The translations under genes and the position numbers were made by a program. From contig NZ_JAFHKM010000002.1 of assembly GCF_016937515.1 (NCBI RefSeq), forward strand, positions 5,575,001 through 5,639,000: a stretch of DNA of 64,000 nucleotides, in the 5' to 3' direction. Below are positions 1 through 11,326 of this stretch, in pieces (the first letter of the stretch is position 1; every line of letters begins with the position of its first letter). Below the pieces are notes generated by a model. It did not search any database. It was not told the origin of the DNA and saw only the letters and a list, made by a program, of their open reading frames with translations. The DNA comes from Cohnella algarum. GTDB taxonomy: Bacteria; Bacillota; Bacilli; Paenibacillales; Paenibacillaceae.

Positions 1-55
1 CGCGGACGCCGAGCATATTGAGATTCGGCCCGTTTAGCACCAGAATGCTGGACAT
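1..55 (-). CDS. aroQ: 3-dehydroquinate dehydratase type II, N-terminal fragment
   Basis: Only the first 18 codons are in the window; the gene runs off the left edge. The translated start reads MSSILVLNGPNLNMLGVR, which is the diagnostic N-terminus of type II dehydroquinases (the NGPNLNxLG motif precedes the catalytic lid). The family dehydrates 3-dehydroquinate in the shikimate pathway in the cytoplasm. The ATG at 55 follows a strong GGAGGAGAA ribosome site at 61-69. The neighbour order aroQ-yqhR-yqhQ-yqhP-yqhO-mntR matches Bacillus subtilis (aroQ = yqhS), which supports the call. Confidence 0.88.
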   Translation of the reverse strand, partial: MSSILVLNGPNLNMLGVR

Positions 56-136
56 GTCCGTTCTCCTCCGATTATGTAGTCCGCTCCGATTCACTCGCTT
101 ATTTTATCATAACCGGAGGAGCGGCGACCAGCGGAA

Positions 137-715
137 TTACGAAAAGGACGGCTCGCGCCCGGATTGGGGGTTTCCTTTTTCGTCCGGCTCCCGGCCCGCT
201 TCGTCGTGATATTCGAACGCGATGCTGTAGCCGATGAACAAGCCCCATGCCACATAAATGCACAATTCGGAAATCAGGCTCTTCCAGCCGATCTCGCGCG
301 CCGGGAGCGTGGCCCCGCTCATCGGGCCGACCGCGAAAAACAGCGCGGCCCACCATGCCGCCCCGTAAACGATACCCGGCCACGGCCCCCGCAACGCTCT
401 CAGCAAGAGCCAATAGACGAAACCGGCCAACGCCGACATCAGCATAAACAGCAGCAGCCCGCCCCATTGCCAGTACCAGTGGCCCAGCGCGGCTCTGCGA
501 ACCCACGGATCGGCCAAAAAAGCTTGCGGAACGTCGGTGAATTTCAGGGCGACGACAAGCCAGCGTATCAACCCCCAGATGAATCCCGCGTACAGTCCGA
601 TGAGCGTCGAGTAGACCGCCGGGTGAAGCGAACGGGGCTTTTCGGCGCTCTTGCGCGCCTCGCTATTGCCTCCGTCGGTGCGTTCCTTTCTAGTCGGATC
701 GCGATCGTCCGCCAT
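137..715 (-). CDS. yqhR: YqhR-like conserved membrane protein
   Basis: A 192-residue protein with a charged N-terminal tail (about residues 1-30) followed by four predicted hydrophobic segments (roughly 34-52, 76-98, 108-130 and 145-165) and a short acidic C-terminus. The function of the family is unknown. I identify it by topology and position between aroQ and the divergent yqhQ, as in Bacillus subtilis. The start ATG at 715 is preceded by a GGGGG-type ribosome site about 8 bases upstream. It shares a 163-bp divergent promoter region with yqhQ. Confidence 0.75.
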   Translation of the reverse strand: MADDRDPTRKERTDGGNSEARKSAEKPRSLHPAVYSTLIGLYAGFIWGLIRWLVVALKFTDVPQAFLADPWVRRAALGHWYWQWGGLLLFMLMSALAGFVYWLLLRALRGPWPGIVYGAAWWAALFFAVGPMSGATLPAREIGWKSLISELCIYVAWGLFIGYSIAFEYHDEAGREPDEKGNPQSGREPSFS

Positions 716-878
716 TTTCGCGCCCCCTTCGAGCTTTTTTTCCGTTAGTATGGACCGGCGGACGCCGGCATAACCGGAAAAGCGAACGCGCCCGTTTCCT
801 GTGGCATTGATTCGGGTTATCCTGTAAAATAAAGCATAGCTTGATAAAGCGCATCGAAAACAAAGAAGGTGAAGAGCG

Positions 879-1826
879 TTGGCACAGCAACCGGTTACCG
901 CTTACGGAGGACAGGCCGTGATCGAAGGCGTCATGTTTCAGGGCAAACACGTGAACGTCACCGCCGTTCGCCGCAAAAACCAGGAGATCGATTTTTACGA
1001 AGTACCCCGAGGTGCTACGCCGAATATCGTAAAGTGGTTAAAAAAAATCCCGTTCGTCCGCGGCGTGGTCGGCCTGATCGAATCGTCGGCGAAGGGGTCC
1101 CAGCATTTGAACTTTTCCGCCGAAGCGTATGCGGAAGACGAAACGACGCCGGAGGATGCGGCCAAATCCTCCAAGGAAAAGGAAAAATGGAGCCTTACGA
1201 TGGTGCTGGGAGTCGCCGTCGTCGGCGTCCTTTCGTTCGTTTTCGGAAAGCTGATTTTCACATCGGTTCCCGCGTTTTTGGAAAGCCTGTTATTCGAGTG
1301 GGCTTTCGACAACAAGATTGCGCATAATATTCTCGAAGGCGTGATCAAAATTGCGCTGCTCCTGTTCTATCTCTGGATCATCTCCAAGACGCCCATGATC
1401 AAGCGTCTGTTCCAGTATCACGGAGCCGAGCACAAAGTCATCACGGCGTACGAGGCCGGGCTCGAGCTCACCGTCGAAAACGTCCAAAAAATGAGCCGGC
1501 TGCATTATCGCTGCGGCAGCAGCTTTATTATTTTTACGGTCATCGTCGGCGTCGTCATTTATTCCTTCCCGATCTTCACTTGGGAGACGATCTGGGACCG
1601 CATCTGGATCCGCATCGCCTTGCTCCCGGTCGTGCTCGGCGTTTCCTACGAAGTGCTCAGACTGACCAACGCGGTTCGCGACATTCCGGTGCTGCGGTTT
1701 CTCGGATATCCGGGCCTGTGGCTTCAACTGCTGACGACGAAGGAACCTTCCGACGACCAGGTCGCGGTGTCCATCGCTTCCTTTAACCGTATGAGAGAGC
1801 TGGAACGCCAATATAATCCTGTATAA
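879..1826 (+). CDS. yqhQ: DUF1385 membrane protein YqhQ
   Basis: A 315-residue protein of the DUF1385/YqhQ family. The two signature motifs are visible: YHGAEHKVITAYE near residues 180-192 and HYRCGSSF near residues 209-216, whose conserved His, Glu and Cys look like a metal or catalytic site. At least four hydrophobic segments lie around residues 108-135, 150-170, 215-235 and 245-265. The biochemical role is not established. TTG at 879 is chosen as start because AAGGTG lies 8 bases upstream. yqhP follows 50 bp downstream on the same strand. Confidence 0.88.
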   Translation: MAQQPVTAYGGQAVIEGVMFQGKHVNVTAVRRKNQEIDFYEVPRGATPNIVKWLKKIPFVRGVVGLIESSAKGSQHLNFSAEAYAEDETTPEDAAKSSKEKEKWSLTMVLGVAVVGVLSFVFGKLIFTSVPAFLESLLFEWAFDNKIAHNILEGVIKIALLLFYLWIISKTPMIKRLFQYHGAEHKVITAYEAGLELTVENVQKMSRLHYRCGSSFIIFTVIVGVVIYSFPIFTWETIWDRIWIRIALLPVVLGVSYEVLRLTNAVRDIPVLRFLGYPGLWLQLLTTKEPSDDQVAVSIASFNRMRELERQYNPV

Positions 1827-1876
1827 AGGTGCGCGCATGAGCCGATCCGCGACACCATATCACAAGGAGTGATCGC

Positions 1877-2203
1877 ATGCGCAAACGTTTCGGTCCCATT
1901 CATTTTTTCCTGTTGGCCCTCATGCTCATCGGGCTGACGAGCTGGCTGCTCAACGGGCTGAATTCGCGCCAGCTGCTCACTCCGCTAATCATCGTCGCCA
2001 TCGTCTTCCTGCTCTACAAGTTTCCGCCTTCCCGCTGGTCATCCAAAAGGTCGGAAAAAGCGCGTTACCGCGAGGCGGCGATGAGAAGCCAGCGGAGGCA
2101 TGCGAGCCGCCCGACGGGCAAAACGAAACGCAAATCGTTTCCGTTCAAAGTGATCGAAGGCAGCAAAAACCGCGACGACGAACCTCGACCGCCCTATCAT
2201 TGA
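1877..2203 (+). CDS. yqhP: YqhP-like small membrane protein
   Basis: A 108-residue protein with two hydrophobic N-terminal segments (about residues 8-26 and 33-50) and a strongly basic soluble tail rich in Arg and Lys. It matches YqhP in size, topology and position between yqhQ and yqhO. No function is known. AAGGAGTGATC directly precedes the ATG at 1877, a near-ideal ribosome site. It is probably cotranscribed with yqhQ, and the pair ends at the bidirectional terminator at 2208-2257. Confidence 0.72.
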   Translation: MRKRFGPIHFFLLALMLIGLTSWLLNGLNSRQLLTPLIIVAIVFLLYKFPPSRWSSKRSEKARYREAAMRSQRRHASRPTGKTKRKSFPFKVIEGSKNRDDEPRPPYH

Positions 2204-2207
2204 AACC

Positions 2208-2257
2208 AAAAGCCGATCTATCGTGCAGCGGCAGCGCTGACGAACGGATCGGCTTTT
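2208..2257. terminator. Bidirectional terminator between yqhP and yqhO
   Basis: Outer arms AAAAGCCGATC (2208-2218) and GATCGGCTTTT (2247-2257) are perfect complements, with a nested inner stem CAGCG/CGCTG at 2226-2239. T-runs on both strands let it serve both converging genes. Confidence 0.85.
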
Positions 2258-2265
2258 GCATTTGT

Positions 2266-3279
2266 TCATCTGGCGGAAAAACGGATTAGAACGCCCCCGG
2301 CCCGCTCTTCCTGCGGCGAGCCGCGGCTTCCGGCCGGCCGCAGCATTCCGGTTTTGCGGTCCCACTGCTCGAAAAACCGTTCTCCCGCGGCGAGGCCGGA
2401 CAGATACAGCCGCTCGCTCTCCTCGGCCGACAGATGAAAATCGGTCGTCCCGATGCCGAGCGTCGGAATTTTGATCGTCCGGATCGCATTGTACCGCTCG
2501 ATATAGCGCTCGTCGTGCGCGCTCAGCATCGTTTCGAACATCGCCTGAAGCATCGACAACGGACCGCCGATCGTTCTGGGCTTGGCCTCGCTCCGCCCGA
2601 CCATCTGAAAGCCGATGACCGGCCGCCCGTTTTCCTCGGCTTCCCGATCGAACAGCCACAGCGGAAAATTGCTCAGCAACCCCCCGTCCACGACGCATAC
2701 CGTCCGAACCGCCTTCGCTATTCGCCGCCGCCTTCTCTCTCCCGTCCCCTCGGGTCTTAGCGGAAGCAGCACCGGCTCGAAAAAAAACGGAATGCTCGCG
2801 CTCATCCGCACCGCCCGCGCCACTTCGAACCGCTCCGGATCGAGCCCGTATTCGGAAAGATCGTCCGGCAGCACCATCAGCCGGCCGTTCGTGATGTCGG
2901 AGGCGACGATTTTCAGCTTCCCCTTTTCCAGATCGCCGAACGTGACGACCCCCTTTTGCCGCAGCAGGTTGCGAATCCATCGCTCGAGCGCGTCGCCGGA
3001 ATACAGCCCCTTTTTGAACAGCAGCCTTAAAGCCGGCCCGACCAGAGGCAGGGCGAACGCTTTCGATCTTCGCAAAAAAGAGGCGGACGGCGCGGATTCG
3101 ATGATGAGCTTCATCTCCGCGGCGGTGTAACCGGTTGCGACAAGCGAAGCGACGATGCTTCCGGAAGACGTTCCCGCCACGCGATCCAGTTCCACCCCGT
3201 TCAGCTCGGCGGCACGCACCGCGCCGACAAGCGAGATCCCCTTGACGCCCCCTCCTTCAAATACACCGTTTGCTTTTAT
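2266..3279 (-). CDS. yqhO: Patatin-like phospholipase YqhO, possibly with an ATA start
   Basis: A patatin-type acyl hydrolase. All family landmarks are present: the oxyanion-hole Gly-rich FEGGGVKGI near the start, the nucleophile elbow GTSSG, and the catalytic-dyad VVDGG followed by LSNFPLW. Family members usually begin right before the Gly-rich loop, yet the codon at that position is ATA (3277-3279), six bases after an 11-G run that could act as the ribosome site. The alternative is a TTG at 3378, giving 370 residues with a low-quality extension and no good ribosome site. Expected role is membrane lipid hydrolysis, substrate unknown. The gene is followed by a bidirectional terminator and preceded by mntR on the same strand. 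Confidence 0.82.
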   Translation of the reverse strand: MKANGVFEGGGVKGISLVGAVRAAELNGVELDRVAGTSSGSIVASLVATGYTAAEMKLIIESAPSASFLRRSKAFALPLVGPALRLLFKKGLYSGDALERWIRNLLRQKGVVTFGDLEKGKLKIVASDITNGRLMVLPDDLSEYGLDPERFEVARAVRMSASIPFFFEPVLLPLRPEGTGERRRRRIAKAVRTVCVVDGGLLSNFPLWLFDREAEENGRPVIGFQMVGRSEAKPRTIGGPLSMLQAMFETMLSAHDERYIERYNAIRTIKIPTLGIGTTDFHLSAEESERLYLSGLAAGERFFEQWDRKTGMLRPAGSRGSPQEERAGGVLIRFSAR

Positions 3280-3411
3280 CCGTCTCCCCCCCCCCCGTCG
3301 CCAGTCTCCCGAAATCCAGCTTATGCGGCGGGCGGCGAGATGGGACTGCGAAACCGTGGGCAGGTCTTTAAAAAACAAAAAGCGGCTCCGAGGGGCGCGC
3401 TCTTTGCCTTG

Positions 3412-3834
3412 TTATTCGGTATCCAATTCCGCCTGAATGCGCCGCAGTTCGGCGACGCGATTTTCGTCCCGGCGAAAATATTCGACCAGCGTTTCGATGC
3501 ATGTTATGGAGTCCCAGCTCAAATGGTGCTCGATTCCTTCGACATCGCGGTAAATATTTTCTTCCTGCACGCCGATCGTCTGAAGGAACGATTCGAGAAG
3601 ATGATGACGATCCACTAGCCGCTTGCCGATCTTTTTGCCCTTGTTCGTCAGAACGAGTCCGCGATACTTTTCGTAAATCAGGTAATTGTCCTTGTCCAGC
3701 TTCTGGATCATCTTCGTCACCGAGGATGGATGCACTTCCAATCCTTCGGCTATGTCCGAAACGCGCGCATACCCCTTCTCGTCGATCAGACGGTAAATGC
3801 GTTCCAAATAATCTTCCATGCTTGGGGTCGGCAC
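3412..3834 (-). CDS. mntR: Manganese-responsive repressor MntR
   Basis: A 140-residue DtxR-family regulator, very close to Bacillus subtilis MntR. The N-terminal winged helix (residues 1-70) contains [20 protein letters not shown]. The Mn ligands known for MntR are all visible: Asp8, Glu11, His77, Glu99, Glu102 and His103 (the GIEHHLSW segment). It represses manganese uptake genes when Mn is plentiful. The start is GTG at 3834, with AAAGGGGA about 8 bases upstream. Neighbouring yqhO and divergent splB suggest an ordinary chromosomal context rather than a transporter operon. Confidence 0.95.
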   Translation of the reverse strand: MPTPSMEDYLERIYRLIDEKGYARVSDIAEGLEVHPSSVTKMIQKLDKDNYLIYEKYRGLVLTNKGKKIGKRLVDRHHLLESFLQTIGVQEENIYRDVEGIEHHLSWDSITCIETLVEYFRRDENRVAELRRIQAELDTE

Positions 3835-3987
3835 CGCGTAGTCCCCTTTCCGACGTTTTGCTCTTAAGTATCATACACCGGAGCGGGGGGAAGGGGCAAG
3901 CTCGACAAGCGCCGAATCCCCGTCCCCGGCGTATGGAAGCCGCATTTTAGAAGCACACTTTGTTCTACGGAAGGAGGAGATTAAACG

Positions 3988-5055
3988 TTGAGCACCGATA
4001 TAAACACGTCCCGCCGAACGCCGAAGGAAACCGCGATTTTCGTGCCGGAGCTCGTTTATTTCGAGCCTGCCGCGCTCGACTATCCGAAAGGCAAGCGGAT
4101 TTGGGAATGGGTCAAAGAACGCGGCCTGCCGCACCGGACGACCTCGTCGCACAACCGGATTACCGGCCTGCCCGGCGAAACGGAGCTGGAGCAGTACAAA
4201 ATCGCGAAACGAACGCTGGTCGTAGGCGTCCGCAAAACGCTGAAGTTCGATACGTCGTTGCCATCGGCGGAATATGCGCTGCCTCTTTCCACCGGCTGTA
4301 TGGGGCACTGCCATTATTGTTACTTGCAGACGACGCTCGGCGCAAAGCCTTACGTGAGGGTTTACGTCAACACGGAGGAAATATTGGGAGCGGCCCGAAG
4401 CTATATCGAAGAGCGGGCTCCCGAAATCACCCGCTTCGAGGCTGCGTGCACGTCCGATCCGGTCGGGCTCGAACATATAACCGGATCGCTCGCGGAAACG
4501 ATCGAATTCATGGCGAAGCAGCCGCTGGGACGGCTCCGGTTCGTGACGAAATACCACCATGTCGATCCGCTTCTCGGTTTGACCCACAACGGACGCACGC
4601 GAATCCGTTTCAGCGTCAATTCGGATTACGTCATCCGGAACTTCGAACCGGCGACGTCCCGCTTCGAGGAGCGCATCCGGGCGGCCGGCCGCATCGCAAG
4701 AACCGGCTACCCGCTAGGCTTCATCATCGCTCCGATTATTTGGTATGACGGCTGGGAAAACGGATACGCGGAATTGCTCGAGAGGCTCGCGGCCGAGCTG
4801 CCCCCCGAAGCGAACGACGATCTCACGTTCGAGCTTATTCAGCACAGGTTTACGAAGACGGCGAAATCGACGATCGAAAAGCGATATCCGAAAACGAAGC
4901 TGGAAATGGACGAGGCGATTCGGAAGAAAAAATGGGGCCGCTACGGCCGGCACAAATACGTGTATCCCGACGAGAAGGCCGAAGCGTTGAGAGAATATTT
5001 AACCGAGCGGATTTTCGCTGCGTTTCCCGCCGCGAAAATCGAATATTTTACCTGA
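3988..5055 (+). CDS. splB: Spore photoproduct lyase
   Basis: A 355-residue radical-SAM enzyme that reverses the UV-induced spore photoproduct (a thymine dimer) during germination. The 4Fe-4S cysteines form CMGHCHYC (Cys104, Cys108, Cys111), the CX3CX2C spacing of SPL. Cys154 in EAACTSDPVG corresponds to the hydrogen-donor Cys141 of the Bacillus subtilis enzyme. The TTG start at 3988 follows AAGGAGGAGA at 3971-3980. It is convergent with ccdA, only 9 bases apart, with no obvious terminator between them. This gene is strong evidence of an endospore former. Confidence 0.95.
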   Translation: MSTDINTSRRTPKETAIFVPELVYFEPAALDYPKGKRIWEWVKERGLPHRTTSSHNRITGLPGETELEQYKIAKRTLVVGVRKTLKFDTSLPSAEYALPLSTGCMGHCHYCYLQTTLGAKPYVRVYVNTEEILGAARSYIEERAPEITRFEAACTSDPVGLEHITGSLAETIEFMAKQPLGRLRFVTKYHHVDPLLGLTHNGRTRIRFSVNSDYVIRNFEPATSRFEERIRAAGRIARTGYPLGFIIAPIIWYDGWENGYAELLERLAAELPPEANDDLTFELIQHRFTKTAKSTIEKRYPKTKLEMDEAIRKKKWGRYGRHKYVYPDEKAEALREYLTERIFAAFPAAKIEYFT

Positions 5056-5064
5056 CGGCGGCGG

Positions 5065-5775
5065 CTAGAACAGCATCCATTCCGGCGTAATGCTGTTGAG
5101 CCAGATCGTAATGTAAGTCATTCGGTCGGTAAACAGCAACACGCCCATGACGAGCATCAAAGCCCCGCCGATCTTCATCAGCCGTCCCGAATAGCGAACA
5201 ATCCACTTCGTCGAACCGATAAAAAAGGCAAGCACGAAAAACGGCACGCCGAAACCGAGCGAGTATGCGGCGGTCATTTGCAGCCACGTGCCCGGCTGAC
5301 TTCCGGCGAGCAGCAAAATCGAGGACAGAATCGGGCCGACGCAGGGCGACCAGCCGGCCGAAAAGCCGACGCCGAAGATGAACGAGCCCAAATAGCCGGC
5401 CGGCCGCCAGCTGACGTTCATCTTGCGTTCCTTCATCAGGAGGCGCGGCTGAAAAATGCCGAGCAGGAACAGCCCCATCAGCACGATCAAAATCGCCGAA
5501 ATCTGGCGGATCAAATCCTGGTATTCGCGAAATGCCGCCGCGAACGCGTTGGCCGTATAGCTGAGCGTAAAAAAGACGAGCGAAAAACCCAATATGAAAA
5601 AGAACGTATGGGACATCGTTTTCAGCCGCACTTCGCGGCTCGTGTCGGTTTTCAGCTCCGTGACGGATATGCCGGTAATATAAGATAAGTACGAGGGATA
5701 AAGAGGCAAGCAGCAGGGAGATATAAACGAGGCGATCCCCCCGGCGAATGCGATCCCGATGTTCAATTCGTTCAA
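5065..5775 (-). CDS. ccdA: Cytochrome c biogenesis membrane protein CcdA
   Basis: A 236-residue membrane protein with six predicted helices, the size of Bacillus CcdA. It passes electrons from cytoplasmic thioredoxin to extracytoplasmic thiol-disulfide proteins that mature cytochrome c or act in spore synthesis. The conserved cysteine regions are ISPCCLPLYPSYLSYI near residue 20 and AGWSPCVGPILSS near residue 145. The start is TTG at 5775, with AAAGGAGAGG upstream. It stands alone between the metS terminator and convergent splB. Confidence 0.9.
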   Translation of the reverse strand: MNELNIGIAFAGGIASFISPCCLPLYPSYLSYITGISVTELKTDTSREVRLKTMSHTFFFILGFSLVFFTLSYTANAFAAAFREYQDLIRQISAILIVLMGLFLLGIFQPRLLMKERKMNVSWRPAGYLGSFIFGVGFSAGWSPCVGPILSSILLLAGSQPGTWLQMTAAYSLGFGVPFFVLAFFIGSTKWIVRYSGRLMKIGGALMLVMGVLLFTDRMTYITIWLNSITPEWMLF

Positions 5776-5901
5776 GCCGACCTCTCCTTTGCCTAGAGTC
5801 CGCAGCCGTTCCCCTGCACGCTGATTTTACCTATTGTCGGCAAAACGAGCAACGCCGGTCGTGTAGGAGTATAGCCGCCGCCGCATAGGATGTCAAGCGG
5901 C

Positions 5902-5953
5902 AAGGGACCGATTCGCCGGCGGACGAGAGTCCGCGGGAAGGATCGGTCCCTTT
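5902..5953. terminator. Terminator downstream of metS, bidirectional
   Basis: Arms AAGGGACCGAT (5902-5912) and ATCGGTCCCTT (5942-5952) enclose an inner stem GCGGAC/GTCCGC. The stem ends the minus-strand metS transcript, and its A/T flanks allow use in both directions. Confidence 0.82.
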
Positions 5954-5984
5954 GTTCGGTTCAGCCGGAATTCGTCCCGGGCTT

Positions 5985-8365
<2,381 letters not shown>

Positions 8366-8399
8366 AATATACCGAACTCGGAACCCGAATGTCAAGCGG

Positions 8400-8654
8400 T
8401 TACGGCGTGTTGCCCGTCGCGGAAGACCGCGATCCGCCCTTCGGAGGGACGGGATCGATGCCGCCGGGGTGAAACGGATGGCATTTGCAGATTCTCTTGA
8501 CGCTTAGCCACGTTCCTTTGACCGCGCCGTGGGTTTCCAGCGCTTCCAGCGCGTACTGGGAACAGGTCGGATAAAACCGGCAAGTGGGCGGCTTCAAGGG
8601 CGAAATGAACTTCCGGTAAAAGACGACAGGTGCTTGCAAAGCCCGGCGCATCAT
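8400..8654 (-). CDS. yidD: Membrane protein insertion efficiency factor YidD
   Basis: An 84-residue protein of the YidD family, a small inner-membrane-associated factor helping YidC-dependent insertion. The family core is intact: [19 protein letters not shown] and [18 protein letters not shown], with its three conserved cysteine positions. I choose the ATG at 8654 because GGAGG sits 8 bases upstream (8663-8667); an upstream in-frame ATG at 8699 would give 99 residues but has no ribosome site. It is upstream of the metS leader on the same strand, separated by the T-box region. Confidence 0.92.
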   Translation of the reverse strand: MMRRALQAPVVFYRKFISPLKPPTCRFYPTCSQYALEALETHGAVKGTWLSVKRICKCHPFHPGGIDPVPPKGGSRSSATGNTP

Positions 8655-8780
8655 TTCTCCCGCCTCCTCTCTATCCGCAGTTTCGTTTTTATTCATCATG
8701 AACCATCGGACTCGGCAAAGTCAATGCCGCGACCGGCGAAACGGATTTCGGGCAAGCGGGCGGCCGCCCGCAACGACGAC

Positions 8781-8806
8781 AAAGCCGCCCCTCGACGGGC
8801 GGCTTT
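8781..8806 (-). terminator. Terminator of the secreted PKD protein gene
   Basis: A perfect 10-bp stem, AAAGCCGCCC/GGGCGGCTTT with loop CTCGAC, directly follows the stop of the minus-strand gene ending at 8827. Confidence 0.85.
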
Positions 8807-8826
8807 GAAAACGAAACGCGGCACGA

Positions 8827-10761
8827 TTATTTGATCGGAATAAAGAGCAAATTCATCGGCAGATAAGAGCCGAGCGCCGTAATGAACGAGATTTCGACGA
8901 CTTCGTCGTAAGGCCCCGTCCGGTACAGAACGGCGGCTTCGTTCGGATTTTTGAGCATGCTGTTGTTCGCTACGATAACGTCCGTCCCGTTGATCTGGAA
9001 CGCCCCCGAATATTCGCCCCCGCGGCCGTTGGCCGCGATCAGCGTATTCGCTTTGACCGTTACGACCGTGTGATAGACGACGCCGTAGTTGCCCCAGTTG
9101 TTCTCGTAGACGCCGTTCAGCATGTCGCGGCCGATGAGCGACGGGTCGTGATTGTTGTCTCCGAACAAAATGCGCTGCGGCTCGGTGCCGAGCACCGTCG
9201 AAATTTGGAAGTCGCGGTCCGCGCCGAAAAACGTCCCGCGAATATGCTTCGTATCGCGATTGAGGACGGGAAGCGTCGGCAGCGCCTCAAGCGGCTCGCG
9301 GTTTTCCTTGATGGCGACCAGCGTAAATTTCACCGAAGCCGAGGTGCTGAGATCCGCGTACGCGGAATAGGTTTGGCCGGGTTTGAGAACGGAGCTTCCG
9401 ATCTCCGGGATCATCACTCTCGTTTCGCCCGGAGCGAGCGTCGTCGTCGAGGACTCCCCGATTTTCGCGGAATCCAAATACCGGATCGCCGCCTGCTTGC
9501 CCGTCCACGAGCCGTAAATGTCCGGCCCCGCCTTGCCGAACGCTCCCGTGTTGACGAGCACCGGGTAGTCGTTTTCATTGGTCGCGATCAAATAAATTTT
9601 CATGCGGTCCGCGGATTTGTTCATATGGTACAGGAACAGCCGGAAATCCCCGTTCATCGTGTCGCGGTACAGGACGCCTTCCCGGTCCATCTCCTCCGGG
9701 CTGTTGGAAGCGATCAGCGTACGGTCGGAAACGTTGTACGTGTACGGAACGGCGGCAAAGCTCAGCACGGATTGCCCGTCGATCGGATACTTGTCGCCGG
9801 CCGGCGTAAACCGTTGGTAGAACTGCTCCTCGGTATACATGACTTCATCGGTGACCGTAATGGTCTTCACATCCTGGGACATCAGCCCGTGCCGGTCCGT
9901 TACCCAAAGCGAGATCGTCTTTTCGCCGGGGGTGAAAAAGGCCGCTTTGTTGTTGTCCCAGGCGGTTTCCGCGATCGCGTTCTCATCGTCGGTGGACAAA
10001 TCGGTATACTTGATCGGTTCGCCGATTTTGTAGACGGTTTTGTCCGTCGTGAAGGAGGCGACCGGGGGCTGGTTTTCCGGGAGGACGGTAATCGTCACCG
10101 AATACGGTTCGCTCCAGTTGCCTTCGTAGTCTTGGACGGATCTCGTTACGGTATAAATGCCCGGCTCGGCGAAGACCGGCTGATTGCCTTCCCAATGCTC
10201 TCCCGCGATATTTTCCGGGTTGTCGGATTCGCTCGTATAGTTGACCGTCGTCTGGTTCGCGTAAATGACGTCCGGGGTCACCTTGAAATTGGCGGTCGGC
10301 GCCGTGCTCCAGGCAAGCGTCAATTGACCTTGGGACGCCGAAAGCGTCGAGCCCGTCGCGTTCGCCCAGGCGCGGACCGGAATCATCGTCGAGCCGTTGC
10401 TTGCGTAGGGCTTGCCGGCGGCGCTTTTCGCTTCGCCGTTGATTTTGTAAGTGGTCGAGCCCGCTTTGAACCGGATTTCCGTGTCGTTCAGCTTCGCGAC
10501 GGATTCCTTGGTGACGCTGTCGTAACTGACTTTGTACCCGTAGCGCGCCGCCATCATGCTGAACGCGGCGTACGTGACGCCGGCCTTGATGACGGTCGGT
10601 TGGGCGGCCGTGTATGTAGTTCCGTTGAACGATACGTCCGTTGTGTCCGTGTAAAGAATTAGCGTATTTCCTCCGGCAGCGGCGCCTTCGGCCCCGGCAA
10701 GCGGAACGGCCGACAGGGCCAGCGATGCCGAAACAAGCAGGGAAAGCATTTTCTTCTTCAT
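8827..10761 (-). CDS. Secreted protein with copper-amine-oxidase-like N-terminal domain and two PKD-like repeats
   Basis: A 644-residue exported protein. Residues 1-24 form a Sec signal peptide (MKKKMLSLLVSASLALSAVP). Residues about 33-155 resemble the stalk domain called Cu_amine_oxidN1, common in Paenibacillaceae surface proteins (ending MIPVRAWANATG). Two PKD-like beta modules follow (about 160-235 and 236-320), each ending with SVTITV or KTITV. The C-terminal 310 residues contain no motif I recognise. AAAGGAG lies 12 bases before ATG 10761; an in-frame TTG three codons upstream is possible. A cell-surface binding or scaffold role is likely but unproven. Confidence 0.78.
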   Translation of the reverse strand: MKKKMLSLLVSASLALSAVPLAGAEGAAAGGNTLILYTDTTDVSFNGTTYTAAQPTVIKAGVTYAAFSMMAARYGYKVSYDSVTKESVAKLNDTEIRFKAGSTTYKINGEAKSAAGKPYASNGSTMIPVRAWANATGSTLSASQGQLTLAWSTAPTANFKVTPDVIYANQTTVNYTSESDNPENIAGEHWEGNQPVFAEPGIYTVTRSVQDYEGNWSEPYSVTITVLPENQPPVASFTTDKTVYKIGEPIKYTDLSTDDENAIAETAWDNNKAAFFTPGEKTISLWVTDRHGLMSQDVKTITVTDEVMYTEEQFYQRFTPAGDKYPIDGQSVLSFAAVPYTYNVSDRTLIASNSPEEMDREGVLYRDTMNGDFRLFLYHMNKSADRMKIYLIATNENDYPVLVNTGAFGKAGPDIYGSWTGKQAAIRYLDSAKIGESSTTTLAPGETRVMIPEIGSSVLKPGQTYSAYADLSTSASVKFTLVAIKENREPLEALPTLPVLNRDTKHIRGTFFGADRDFQISTVLGTEPQRILFGDNNHDPSLIGRDMLNGVYENNWGNYGVVYHTVVTVKANTLIAANGRGGEYSGAFQINGTDVIVANNSMLKNPNEAAVLYRTGPYDEVVEISFITALGSYLPMNLLFIPIK

Positions 10762-11043
10762 AATCCGCAATAACTCCTTTGGTTCGATTCGATGGCGATA
10801 ACGAATAGGCATTAAAAAAGAAACGTTGTTGATGTAGACGAACGAACCCGCAAAAAGTTGCGATGCCGGCCGGAAAGAAAAATCCGCCAGCAGACTCTGG
10901 CAATCTTCTTCTATCGAATGTCTTTCAGCCTTCCGCCCTTCCCCGCGCGCACATGAAAGAAGCCCTCCGGCTTGGCAATAGCCGGAAAGCTCCGGACAGC
11001 GCCGCCCGTCCATAGGCATTCGGACCCGGGCGGGAAATCCCCG

Positions 11044-11244
11044 TCAGGCGAACCAGCGGTCCACGACGAGGACCATGACGACAAACGACAACGCCGAGCC
11101 CGCAAGGTAAAGTCCGCCCCGACGGTTGCGTTTTTGAAAAAAGCTGACCACGCCCAGACTCAGCAACGAGCCGACAAGCAGGATAAACAAAACTCCCGTT
11201 ACGAAAAGCCCGAACGAAACATAGGATACGTCCGTTATTTCCAC
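11044..11244 (-). CDS. Small two-helix membrane protein, unknown
   Basis: A 66-residue protein that is mostly two hydrophobic helices (about residues 12-33 and 45-62) joined by a basic loop, QKRNRRGG, so the loop is probably cytoplasmic. I do not recognise a family. The GTG start at 11244 is chosen because GGGAGGAT lies 8 bases upstream; an ATG at 11265 has no ribosome site. It lies between the hsp20-like gene and the secreted PKD gene on the same strand. The 282 bp to its left (10762-11043) hold no gene that I can support. Confidence 0.6.
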   Translation of the reverse strand: MEITDVSYVSFGLFVTGVLFILLVGSLLSLGVVSFFQKRNRRGGLYLAGSALSFVVMVLVVDRWFA

Positions 11245-11326
11245 TATTCCGATCCTCCCTGGCACGTCTTCGGTCCGTCCCGGCCCATGCTCCCGTCGCG
11301 GACGCCTTAAGCTCGATTATAACGGT

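Noticed and set aside
10762..11043. Small genes upstream of the secreted PKD protein
   Set aside because: Short frames lack ribosome sites and sensible composition; the stretch is best seen as promoter and intergenic sequence.
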